Assembly: GCF_003148475.1 (NCBI RefSeq)
Contig: NZ_QGGG01000017.1
Span: 1 to 64,000, forward strand
Direction: 5' to 3'
Origin: Pseudaminobacter salicylatoxidans
GTDB taxonomy: Bacteria; Pseudomonadota; Alphaproteobacteria; Rhizobiales; Rhizobiaceae
DNA length: 64,000 bases
Shown here piece after piece: positions 18,117-26,153 of the stretch. Below the pieces are notes generated by a model. The model was given only the letters and a program-made list of their open reading frames with translations. It was not told the origin of the DNA and did not search any database. The first letter of the stretch is position 1. Each line of letters begins with the position of its first letter. A program made the translations under genes and the position numbers.

Positions 18117-19286
18117 ATGGACGTTCCCGCCGATCCCACAGCCGGCCAGTTCGAACTCAACGAGGAACAGCGCGCCATCCAGGAAATGGCCGAGGCCTTC
18201 GCGCAGGATCGCGTCGCGCCGCAAGCGCTGGAATGGGACCGCAACCATCATTTTCCGGCCGACGTGATCCGCGAGACCGGCCAGCTTGGCTTCGGCGGCA
18301 TCTATGTGCGCGACGATGTCGGCGGCTCGGGGCTGAAGCGGCTGGATGCCGTTCTGGTGTTCGAGGCGCTGTCCAGGGCCTGTCCGGCATTTTCGTCCTT
18401 CATCTCCATCCACAATATGGGCGCGTGGATGATCGACACCTTCGGCAACGAGGAGCAGCGCCAGCGCTTCCTGCCGAAGCTCACCTCAATGGAATGGCTG
18501 GCGAGCTACTGCCTGACCGAGCCGGGCTCGGGCTCGGACGCGGCGGCGCTGAAGACGCGCGCGGTGAAAAGCGGCGGCGACTATGTGCTGAACGGCGCCA
18601 AGCAGTTCATCTCCGGCGCGGGCGACAGCGATATCTACGTGACCATGGTGCGCACCGGGCAGGAAGGCCCGAAGGGCATTTCGACGCTGATCGTGCCAAA
18701 GGATGCGCCGGGCCTTTCCTTTGGCGCACAGGAGCACAAGATGGGCTGGCACATGCAGTCCACCCGGCAGGTTATCTTCGAGGACTGCAAGGTGCCGGCC
18801 GAAAACCTGCTTTCCGACGAAGGCATGGGCTTCCGCATCGCCATGGCCGGGCTCGATGGCGGGCGACTCAACATCGCCGCCTGCTCTCTCGGCGGCGCGC
18901 AATCGGCACTCGAAAAAGCGCTCGCCTACACCGCGGACCGCAAGGCCTTCGGCAGCGCGATCAATCAGTTCCAGGCGCTGCAATTCCGGCTGGCCGACAT
19001 GGAGACCGAATTGCAGGCAGCCCGCATCTTCCTTTATACCGCCGCCTCGAAGCTCGACCGCAAGGCGCCCGACGCGGGCAAGTGGTCGGCCATGGCAAAG
19101 CGGTTCGTTACCGACACCGGCTTCAAGGTCGCCAACGAAGCGCTGCAACTGCATGGCGGCTACGGCTATCTGCACGACTACGGCGTTGAAAAGCTGGTGC
19201 GCGACCTGCGCGTGCACCAGATTCTCGAAGGAACCAACGAGATCATGCGCGTCATCATCGCCCGCGCCCTGATTGGACGAGACTAA
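18117..19286 (+). CDS. Acyl-CoA dehydrogenase, probable isobutyryl-CoA dehydrogenase
   Basis: A 389-residue FAD acyl-CoA dehydrogenase with ordered family motifs: YCLTEPGSGSDAAALKT near residue 135, the FAD-binding GGYGYLHDYGVEK stretch, and the C-terminal ILEGTNEIMR with candidate catalytic Glu371. It is followed 34 bp later by mmsB, a valine-degradation gene, which makes isobutyryl-CoA (ACAD8-like) the likely substrate. The start at 18117 follows GGGAG about 6 bases upstream; a longer frame from 17820 is non-conserved. Confidence 0.85.
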   Translation: MDVPADPTAGQFELNEEQRAIQEMAEAFAQDRVAPQALEWDRNHHFPADVIRETGQLGFGGIYVRDDVGGSGLKRLDAVLVFEALSRACPAFSSFISIHNMGAWMIDTFGNEEQRQRFLPKLTSMEWLASYCLTEPGSGSDAAALKTRAVKSGGDYVLNGAKQFISGAGDSDIYVTMVRTGQEGPKGISTLIVPKDAPGLSFGAQEHKMGWHMQSTRQVIFEDCKVPAENLLSDEGMGFRIAMAGLDGGRLNIAACSLGGAQSALEKALAYTADRKAFGSAINQFQALQFRLADMETELQAARIFLYTAASKLDRKAPDAGKWSAMAKRFVTDTGFKVANEALQLHGGYGYLHDYGVEKLVRDLRVHQILEGTNEIMRVIIARALIGRD

Positions 19287-19319
19287 GGGTACTGCCCTGG
19301 CATCCGGAGGAGAGCTGAC

Positions 19320-20204
19320 ATGACCACCATTGCCTTTATCGGCCTCGGCAATATGGGCAATCCCATGGCCGCCAACCTCGTCAAGGCGGGGCACAAGGTT
19401 CAGGGGTTCGACCTGATCGCCGAAAACCTGAACACCGCGCGCGAGCATGGCGTGACCGTGATGGCAAATGCCGACGCGGCGGTGAAGGATGCGGAAGTCA
19501 TCATCACCATGCTGCCGGCCGGCAAGCATGTCATATCGGTCTATGAGGATATCGCGCCGAAAGCCGCCAAGGGCGCGCTCTTCATCGACTGTTCCACCGT
19601 CGATGTGGAATCGGCACGCAAGGCGCACGCGATTGCCGCCAGGCACAACCTGCCTTCCGTTGATGCACCGGTTTCCGGCGGCACTGGCGGGGCGGCGGCC
19701 GGCACCCTCACCTTCATGGCAGGTGGCTCGGACGAAGCCTTCGCCAAGGCCGAGCCGATCCTCAAGCCGATGGCCGGCCGCATCGTGCATTGCGGCGGCG
19801 ATGGGGCCGGTCAGGCGGCCAAGATCTGCAACAATATGATTCTGGGCATTTCGATGATCGGTGTGGCCGAAGCCTTCGTGCTGGCCGAAAAGCTCGGCCT
19901 GTCGCACCAGGCACTGTTCGATGTGGCTTCCACCTCGTCAGGCCAGTGCTGGTCGCTGACCACCTATTGTCCGGTGCCCGGCCCGGTACCCTCCTCGCCC
20001 GCCAATCGCGACTACAAGCCGGGCTTTGCGGCCGCGCTGATGTTGAAGGACCTGAAGCTTTCGCAGGAAGCGGCACAAGGCTCGGGCGCCGTCACGCCGC
20101 TCGGTGCGGAGGCGGCACAACTCTATGCACTCTACAATGCGCAGGGTCAGGGCGGCGCTGATTTCTCCGGCATTATCAACTTCCTGCGCGGCGCCGAAAA
20201 ATAG
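19320..20204 (+). CDS. mmsB: 3-hydroxyisobutyrate dehydrogenase
   Basis: A 294-residue NAD-dependent beta-hydroxyacid dehydrogenase. The N-terminal Rossmann FIGLGNMGNPMAANL (GLGNMG, 8-13) is followed by the substrate-binding DAPVSGGTGGAAAGTL segment and the catalytic-Lys GAGQAAKICNNM motif. It oxidises 3-hydroxyisobutyrate to methylmalonate semialdehyde in valine breakdown. A CCGGAGGAGAG ribosome site precedes it. It forms an operon with the acyl-CoA dehydrogenase. Confidence 0.9.
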   Translation: MTTIAFIGLGNMGNPMAANLVKAGHKVQGFDLIAENLNTAREHGVTVMANADAAVKDAEVIITMLPAGKHVISVYEDIAPKAAKGALFIDCSTVDVESARKAHAIAARHNLPSVDAPVSGGTGGAAAGTLTFMAGGSDEAFAKAEPILKPMAGRIVHCGGDGAGQAAKICNNMILGISMIGVAEAFVLAEKLGLSHQALFDVASTSSGQCWSLTTYCPVPGPVPSSPANRDYKPGFAAALMLKDLKLSQEAAQGSGAVTPLGAEAAQLYALYNAQGQGGADFSGIINFLRGAEK

Positions 20205-20563
20205 TTTTCGGCCGCGATCGACGGAACAGAAAGCCCGATAATTTTTGTGCGGACACCAGGAAAAGTTACAAATTTAGATTTGATTAAGCTCTCGCTAACC
20301 ACGCGGTAACGATGTCCGGTTAGAACGGTGTGCAGGCGGTGATCGCAACCCGCCACACGCTCCGGATCAGGTACTGCGTACCGGGGCTGTTTCCTTCGCA
20401 GCGTACCGAAGTCGCGAAGGGCCATGCGTATTTGGTGGCAAAGCCGTGCTCTTCCGCGTACCGGAGGACGCGGTTTTTGCCTTTGGATTGGCATGATGGG
20501 CTAAATTTCAGCCAGCCATCGACCTCGTCGCGTGATCAGGACGACGCCACAGGAGCAACGAGG
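20205..20563. other. Intergenic region, 359 bp, between mmsB and the DUF1772 gene
   Basis: The first 100 bases are AT-rich (ACAAATTTAGATTTGATTAA around 20270) and probably hold the DUF1772 promoter. A short inverted repeat GGTAC-TGC-GTACC lies at 20370-20382. No conserved coding frame or RNA gene was recognised. Confidence 0.4.
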
Positions 20564-20998
20564 ATGCTCTACGCCCACTTTGCATTGACCTGTGCGGCGG
20601 TTTTTACCGGCGCAGCCGCCTACATAAATGTCGCGGAACAGCCGGCACGCCTCGCCCTGGAAGACAAAGCGCTGCTCACGCAATGGAAACCGGCCTACAA
20701 GCACGGTTTCGCCATGCAGGCCCCTCTTGCCGTGGTGGGTTGTCTGCTCGGCCTCATCGCCTGGTGGCAAACCACAAGTCTGTGGTTTCTCCTGGGAGCC
20801 GTCCTGATGATCGCCAACTGGCCATGGACATTGCTGGCCATAATGCCGACAAACAACACGCTGATGGGCATGGACCCAGCAAACGCCGACGCTCGAACTC
20901 GGGTTCTCATCCAGAAATGGGGCAAGCTTCACGCCGTGCGAACCATTCTTGGCGCGCTTGCAACAATCGCGTTCCTGGTGGGACTTACCGCATCATGA
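20564..20998 (+). CDS. DUF1772-family integral membrane protein
   Basis: A 144-residue protein with four predicted TM helices and the DUF1772 pattern: an N-terminal AHFALTCAAVFTGAAAYINVAEQPAR helix, WKPAYKHGFAMQAPLA, IANWPWTLLAIMPTNNTLM, and a C-terminal helix. Some relatives are annotated as anthrone oxygenase-like; the function is otherwise unknown. The 20564 start has AGGAG ten bases upstream; an earlier in-frame start at 20330 would add non-conserved sequence. It converges on the aminotransferase gene through a shared terminator. Confidence 0.75.
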   Translation: MLYAHFALTCAAVFTGAAAYINVAEQPARLALEDKALLTQWKPAYKHGFAMQAPLAVVGCLLGLIAWWQTTSLWFLLGAVLMIANWPWTLLAIMPTNNTLMGMDPANADARTRVLIQKWGKLHAVRTILGALATIAFLVGLTAS

Positions 20999-21052
20999 GT
21001 GGGCAAATTAGGTCTGACGGAAATCGAGCACGAAAACCGGCTTATTTCGACA

Positions 21053-21088
21053 AAAGCGGGTGTGAAAACTCCTCCACACCCGCTTTTT
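21053..21088. terminator. Bidirectional terminator
   Basis: AAAGCGGGTGTG (21053-21064) and CACACCCGCTTT (21075-21086) are perfect 12-bp arms with T-runs on both strands. It ends both the DUF1772 gene (plus) and the aminotransferase (minus). Confidence 0.9.
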
Positions 21089-21097
21089 CCTGATGTC

Positions 21098-22480
21098 TCA
21101 GCGCGCCTTGCGCAGGTCGGCTTCGGCGAGATCGAGCGCCCGTGCGATGCGGTCGCCGGCCATGTCGATGGTCTCGCGGGTCCAGATCAGCGGCGGCGAC
21201 AGGATCATCGAATCGCCGGTGGCGCGCATCATCATGCCTTGGGCGATGGCGTGATCGCGCACGACGACGGCCGCACTGCCTTCCGGCTGGAAACGTTCAC
21301 GCGTCGCCTTGTCCTTGACGATCTCAATGGCGCCCATCATGCCGAAGCTGCGCACTTCGCCCACCAGCGGATGGCTGGAGATGCGCTCGCGCAGCATCTG
21401 CGCGAAATACGGCCCGGTGTCGTTCCTGACGCGCTCGATCAGACCTTCCTTCTCGATGATCTCGAGATTCTTCAACGCCACGGCACAGGCCACCGGGTGA
21501 CCCGAATAGGTGTAGCCGTGGTAGAACTCGCCGCCCTTCTCGACCAGCGTCCTGGAGATGCGGTCGCCGACCAGCAGCGCCGACAAGGGCTGGTAGCCGG
21601 AGGTGAGCGCCTTCGCGGTGGTGATGGTGTCCGGCTCGATCCCCATCGACTGCGCGGCGAACCATTCGCCGGTGCGGCCATAGCCGGTGATGACCTCGTC
21701 CAGCATCAGGAGCACGTCATACTTGCGGCAGATGCGCTGGACTTCCGGCCAGTAGCTTGCCGGCGGTATCTTCACGCCGCCAGCGCCCATGATCGGCTCG
21801 CCGATGAAGGCCGCGACGTTCTCGGGTCCGGCTTCGAGGATTGCATCCTCGATGGCCCTGGCCGCGCGCAGGCCGAAATCATGATCGCTCTCGCCCGGCA
21901 GCGCCAGTTCGAACGCATAAGGCATCATCACATGGACGATGTTGGGTACTGCGCCGCCGAGTTGCTCGTGCATGCCCTCCATGCCGCCCAGCGACGTGCC
22001 GGCGACCGTCGAGCCGTGATAGGCCATGTTGCGCGAGATGATGATGTTCTTCTCGGGCTTGCCCTCGAGCGCCCAGTAATGGCGCACCAGGCGCAAGGCG
22101 GTATCGTTCGATTCCGAACCCGACGAGCCGTAAAATACCTGGTTGATGTGCTTGGGCGCAATCTCGGCCAGCTTCTTGGAAAGCAGCACCGGCGTCGGCG
22201 TCGCGCAGCGGAAGAAGGAATTGTAGTAGGGCAGTTCCTTCATCTGCTCATAGGCGGCCTCGGCGAGCTCATTGCGGCCATAGCCGATATTCACGCACCA
22301 CAGTCCGGCCATTCCGTCGAGCAGTTCCCCGCCCTCGGAATCATAGATGAACGGACCATCGGCGCGAACGATCATGCGCGAGCCGGCCGCGCGAAGGTCC
22401 TTATGGTCGGTGAAGGGGTGAAGGTAGTGCGCGGCGTCGATCGCCTGCAGTTGGGAAAGCGAATAGTTCTGGTAAGTCAT
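21098..22480 (-). CDS. Class III (omega) aminotransferase
   Basis: A 460-residue PLP-dependent class III aminotransferase. Visible motifs are GMAGLWCVNIGYGR near the N terminus, the PLP-phosphate YGSSGSESNDTALRL, LMLDEVITGYGRTG with the PLP Asp, and TTAKALTSGYQPLSA with the Schiff-base Lys. Such enzymes use pyruvate to take amino groups from omega-amino acids, diamines or amino sulfonates (putrescine, beta-alanine, taurine). The substrate cannot be told from sequence and no partner gene is adjacent. The 22480 start begins the conserved MTYQNYSL region; an upstream extension to 22570 is not family-like. Confidence 0.85.
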   Translation of the reverse strand: MTYQNYSLSQLQAIDAAHYLHPFTDHKDLRAAGSRMIVRADGPFIYDSEGGELLDGMAGLWCVNIGYGRNELAEAAYEQMKELPYYNSFFRCATPTPVLLSKKLAEIAPKHINQVFYGSSGSESNDTALRLVRHYWALEGKPEKNIIISRNMAYHGSTVAGTSLGGMEGMHEQLGGAVPNIVHVMMPYAFELALPGESDHDFGLRAARAIEDAILEAGPENVAAFIGEPIMGAGGVKIPPASYWPEVQRICRKYDVLLMLDEVITGYGRTGEWFAAQSMGIEPDTITTAKALTSGYQPLSALLVGDRISRTLVEKGGEFYHGYTYSGHPVACAVALKNLEIIEKEGLIERVRNDTGPYFAQMLRERISSHPLVGEVRSFGMMGAIEIVKDKATRERFQPEGSAAVVVRDHAIAQGMMMRATGDSMILSPPLIWTRETIDMAGDRIARALDLAEADLRKAR

Positions 22481-22712
22481 GGGATTATCCACTCCAGTTG
22501 AATCATTCCGGCAGGCCGGATGGATGTTCAGCCGAAGGCGGGTGGCGGCGAATAACCGATGCGGGCACACAGGCGCAAAAGCTCGGCGTGCCGCGTACGC
22601 GGCGATGGCGTCACGGCGATGTCAAGCAGGCCCAGATATGCGTTCGCTGCACTCATGCGGTTTACTTTAGCCGGAACCCGCAGCACGGTTCAAGACGGCC
22701 CGAAAGCCGTTT

Positions 22713-24284
22713 TCAACTCACCGCGGCAGGCCCCAGCCGCGCTTCCAGCCACTGCCTCGCAAGCTCCACATCCTCCTCCCCAAGCTCATGCGTGGCTTCG
22801 ATGACATGTGCCTCGACCGCCGCGCCCCGCGATGCGAGCGATTGCTGCAGGCGAGCGGAATATCTGGCGTAGAGCTGGTCTTCGCGACCCGCGATCAGCA
22901 GCACATCGGTAGCGGACAAGTCAACTTCGGGCGGATTGTCGAGAACCTCCATGGCACGCAGCAGCACCGCCTTGTCGATGACGCCGGGCTTCAACGTCGT
23001 CAGGGCAGCCAGAAGGTTCGCGCCATTCGAATAACCGACATAGGCCGTGGTGTCCGGCGACAATCCGTAGGCTTCGGTTGCGCCCTCGACAAATGCCGCA
23101 AAAGCCTCGGCTTCGAAGGCAATATCCTTCTGGTCGAAAGTGGTGGGGCTGAAGCGGCGGAACCAGCGCGGCATGCCCTCCTCCGCCGCACGACCACGCA
23201 CGCCGAGCAGCTTCGCCCGTGGCGCCATGCGCGCTGCAAGCGGCATCAGGCTCGCCTCGCTGCCGCCGGAACCGTGCAGCAGCACCAGCACCGAGCCGTC
23301 CGGATCCTCCGGCACGTAGAAGCGGTGCACGAAAGGCAGCGCCCGGTAGATAATGCGCTCCTCGCCGGGCATGGCGAATTGCGGCAGCATCGTCTTGATA
23401 TCCTCGGCCTGATTGCCGAGCGAGGGCGGCACCCAAAGCTTCGTACCCAGCGTCTCGTAAGGCTCGTCCACCATCATGCCCGGCGCGTCGGTGGCCAGTT
23501 CCAGCAGCACACCGTTGGGCTCGCGCACATAGATGGAGGAGAAATATTTGCGGTCGTGAACATCGGTGACGACCGCATCGGAGCCTTGCAGCCGGTCGCG
23601 CAGTATCTCGACCGCGCCGAGATCGTCGGCACGGAACGCGACGTGATCAACCGTGCCGGTTCCCGGCGCGGAGGTCCAGAAACCGCGCGCGTCGCGAATG
23701 TCGATGGCATCACCCCGGTCGTCCACCATGCGCCGGATGCTCTCGCTGCGCTCGGCAAAGCGATAACCGAAATAGGCGGAGAGAAATCCTTCCGTTTCCT
23801 CCGGCTTTTCGGTGAGGATGGTGGCCGCGCGCAAGCGGCGGATTGCATGCTCCTCCGGTACGCCTTCGCTGGCCCAGGCCGCCTGCGAGGCAGCCCCCGC
23901 CACGCCCACCAGCTTGACGATGATGCCGTCCGGATCGGTCAGCCGCAGCACCGGCTCGCCGAATTCCTGCATCGGCCCGGAAATCCGGATGTTGTGCGAC
24001 AGCGCTCGCGTGAGCCAGAAGCCGATGCTTGCCGGGTCGATCGCCAGCGCGATCTCGCTGACCTGCCCATGCCCGACACGGCCAGGCGAACCGGCCTCCC
24101 AGGCGAAGAAAGTGATGAGCGTGCCGGGCGAACCGGCGCCGTCGCCATAGAACAGATGAAGCTGGGTGGCATCCTCATAGCCTCCGGTGCGCTTGACCAG
24201 CCGCATACCCAGAAAACCGGCATAGAAATCGACATTGGCCTGCACATTGCCGGTAATCAGGGTGATGTGATGGATGCCGCTCAT
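22713..24284 (-). CDS. Ring-cleaving dioxygenase-esterase fusion (MhqO-MhqD-like)
   Basis: A 523-residue protein with three parts. Two tandem VOC domains (about 1-125 and 150-285) start with GIHHITLITGNVQANVDFYAG and VDHVAFRADD, the pattern of extradiol-type ring-cleaving dioxygenases such as Bacillus MhqO. A C-terminal alpha/beta hydrolase (about 310-523) has an LLHGSGGSEAS oxyanion region, nucleophile GYSNGAN, an AGREDQLY Asp and an EATHELGEED His, as in the esterase MhqD. MhqO and MhqD are separate hydroquinone-detoxification proteins in Bacillus; here they are one chain. The MSGIHH start is chosen because upstream sequence in frame is not conserved. Confidence 0.75.
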   Translation of the reverse strand: MSGIHHITLITGNVQANVDFYAGFLGMRLVKRTGGYEDATQLHLFYGDGAGSPGTLITFFAWEAGSPGRVGHGQVSEIALAIDPASIGFWLTRALSHNIRISGPMQEFGEPVLRLTDPDGIIVKLVGVAGAASQAAWASEGVPEEHAIRRLRAATILTEKPEETEGFLSAYFGYRFAERSESIRRMVDDRGDAIDIRDARGFWTSAPGTGTVDHVAFRADDLGAVEILRDRLQGSDAVVTDVHDRKYFSSIYVREPNGVLLELATDAPGMMVDEPYETLGTKLWVPPSLGNQAEDIKTMLPQFAMPGEERIIYRALPFVHRFYVPEDPDGSVLVLLHGSGGSEASLMPLAARMAPRAKLLGVRGRAAEEGMPRWFRRFSPTTFDQKDIAFEAEAFAAFVEGATEAYGLSPDTTAYVGYSNGANLLAALTTLKPGVIDKAVLLRAMEVLDNPPEVDLSATDVLLIAGREDQLYARYSARLQQSLASRGAAVEAHVIEATHELGEEDVELARQWLEARLGPAAVS

Positions 24285-24407
24285 TACCTGCTTTCTCCGC
24301 TGCTCGACCACTTGTCTAGCGCATTCGTTTCGATTTGGCTCGCACGCAGACGTGGCAAAATTCCCCGCACGGCATTCCCATAACAACAGCCTGCGCGCAT
24401 GGCGCAT

Positions 24408-24433
24408 GTCGTTTTGCTCGCGCAACTGGTCGT
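24408..24433 (+). promoter_or_regulatory. Direct-repeat site (GTCGTTTT-N13-GTCGT) upstream of mttB-like gene 1
   Basis: GTCGT at 24408-24412 and GTCGT at 24429-24433 are 21 bp apart; the first is followed by TTT. Further GTCGCAT copies lie at 24432 and 24449. It is about 70 bp upstream of the methyltransferase start. The same spaced repeat occurs at 41331, 43521 and (minus) 59122, upstream of other pathway genes. The 21-bp spacing suits an AraC-type regulator. Confidence 0.5.
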
Positions 24434-24501
24434 CGCATCGGCAAAGCTGTCGCATGCCACGGTCCAATATGCTGCCATTCCGGAATTCCATGAGGCCCGT
24501 C

Positions 24502-26073
24502 ATGTCCGCAGCCCTCGATCCAGCAGAAACCACCACCGACCGCGTCCGGCGGGGCGGCCGCGCGGGAAAGCGCGCCGGAAGCTCGACCGCGTTCGAGCAA
24601 CCGCCATTCCGGCAATTGCGCATCCCGTTCGAGCCGACGCGCGTCGTCTCCGACGACGAGCTGGAAGCGATCCATCTCGCCTCGTTGCGCGTGCTTCGGG
24701 AAATCGGCATCGACGTGCTGCATGCCGAGGCTCGACGCATCATGAAAGAGCATGGCGCCGATGTGCAGGAAGGGTCCGAGCGGGTGCGCTTCGACAGCGA
24801 CATGGTTCTGGAGCTGATTTCGCACGCGCCGTCCGAATTCACGCTGCACGCCCGCAATCCGGCGCACAATGTGCGCCTCGGCGGCAACAATCTCGTCTTC
24901 TCGCAAGTGGCTTCCGCGCCCAATTGTTCCGACCTCGACCGGGGCCGCCGGGCAGGCAGCCAGTCGGATTTCCGCAATCTGGTCAAGCTTGGCCAGATGC
25001 ACAACATCATCCACGTCACCGGCGGCTATCCGGTAGAGCCGGTGGACCTGCATCCTTCCATCCGGCATCTGGAATGCCTGCGCGACTTCGTGCTCCTGAC
25101 CGACAAGGCGTTCCACGCCTACTCACTGGGCCGCGAGCGCAATCTCGATGGCATCGAGATTTGCCGCATCGGCCGTGGCGTGCCGATGGAGCAGTTCGTG
25201 CAGGAGCCGTCGCTGCTCACCATCATCAATACCAATTCGCCGCTGAAGATGGATATTCCGATGATGGAAGGCATCATCCAGATGTCGTCCCACGGGCAGG
25301 TCGTCATCGTCACGCCTTTCACGCTGGCCGGGGCCATGGCGCCCGTCACGGTCGCCGGCGCACTGGTACAACAGAACGCGGAAGCCCTGGCAGGCATCGC
25401 CTTCGCCCAGATGGTGAAGAAGGGCGCGCCGGTCGGCTATGGCGGCTTCACCTCCAATGTCGACATGAAATCGGGCGCGCCGGCCTTCGGCACGCCGGAA
25501 TATATGAAGGCCCAGCTCGTCGGCGGGCAGCTTGCGCGGCGCTACGGAATTCCCTACCGCACCTCCAATGTCTGCGCCGCCAATGCGGTGGATGCGCAGG
25601 CAGCCTATGAAAGCGTGTTTTCGCTGTGGGGCTGCATTCAGGGCGGCGGCAACTTCATCAAGCACGCCGCCGGCTGGCTGGAAGGCGGCCTGACCTGCTC
25701 CTACGAAAAAACCATCCTCGACATAGACCTGTTGCAGATGGTGGCCGAATTCCTGACCCCACTCGACGTCTCGGAAGACGCGCTCGCTATCGATGCCATC
25801 CGCGATGTCGGGCCAGGCGGCCATTTCTTCGGCACGCCGCACACGCAGGCGCGCTACAAGAATGCCTTCTATGCGCCCATCATCTCCGACTGGCGCAACT
25901 TCGAAACCTGGAGCGAATCCGGCGCGCCCACGGCGGTGGAGAAAGCCAATCGCGTCTGGAAGGAGCGTCTGGCGCATTACGAGGAACCGCCAATCGACCC
26001 GGCCATTCGCGAGGAACTCGACGCCTTCATGGAAAAGCGCAAGACCGAGGGCGGCGCACCGACGGATTTTTGA
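24502..26073 (+). CDS. MttB-superfamily corrinoid methyltransferase 1 (non-pyrrolysine)
   Basis: A 523-residue member of the trimethylamine methyltransferase (MttB) superfamily. The TIM-barrel body is intact, with blocks such as GGYPVEPVDLHPSIRHLE, TPFTLAGAMAPVTVAGALVQQNAE and NFIKHAAGWLEGGLTCSYEK. There is no in-frame amber codon, so it is a non-pyrrolysine type like MtgB/MtpB that demethylates quaternary amines (glycine betaine, proline betaine, carnitine) onto a corrinoid protein. The N terminus has a basic Gly/Arg stretch (RRGGRAGKRAGSS, about residues 16-28) outside the barrel. It is followed by a DMGDH-like gene, pointing to glycine betaine or a relative. The 24502 start has GAGG six bases upstream. 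Confidence 0.8.
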   Translation: MSAALDPAETTTDRVRRGGRAGKRAGSSTAFEQPPFRQLRIPFEPTRVVSDDELEAIHLASLRVLREIGIDVLHAEARRIMKEHGADVQEGSERVRFDSDMVLELISHAPSEFTLHARNPAHNVRLGGNNLVFSQVASAPNCSDLDRGRRAGSQSDFRNLVKLGQMHNIIHVTGGYPVEPVDLHPSIRHLECLRDFVLLTDKAFHAYSLGRERNLDGIEICRIGRGVPMEQFVQEPSLLTIINTNSPLKMDIPMMEGIIQMSSHGQVVIVTPFTLAGAMAPVTVAGALVQQNAEALAGIAFAQMVKKGAPVGYGGFTSNVDMKSGAPAFGTPEYMKAQLVGGQLARRYGIPYRTSNVCAANAVDAQAAYESVFSLWGCIQGGGNFIKHAAGWLEGGLTCSYEKTILDIDLLQMVAEFLTPLDVSEDALAIDAIRDVGPGGHFFGTPHTQARYKNAFYAPIISDWRNFETWSESGAPTAVEKANRVWKERLAHYEEPPIDPAIREELDAFMEKRKTEGGAPTDF

Positions 26074-26153
26074 GGATGGTGGCTGATCGACCTCCACTCC
26101 GTATCGGCCGCCCCTAAACATGAATCAATCCATGCAAATCGGGACATAAAGCA

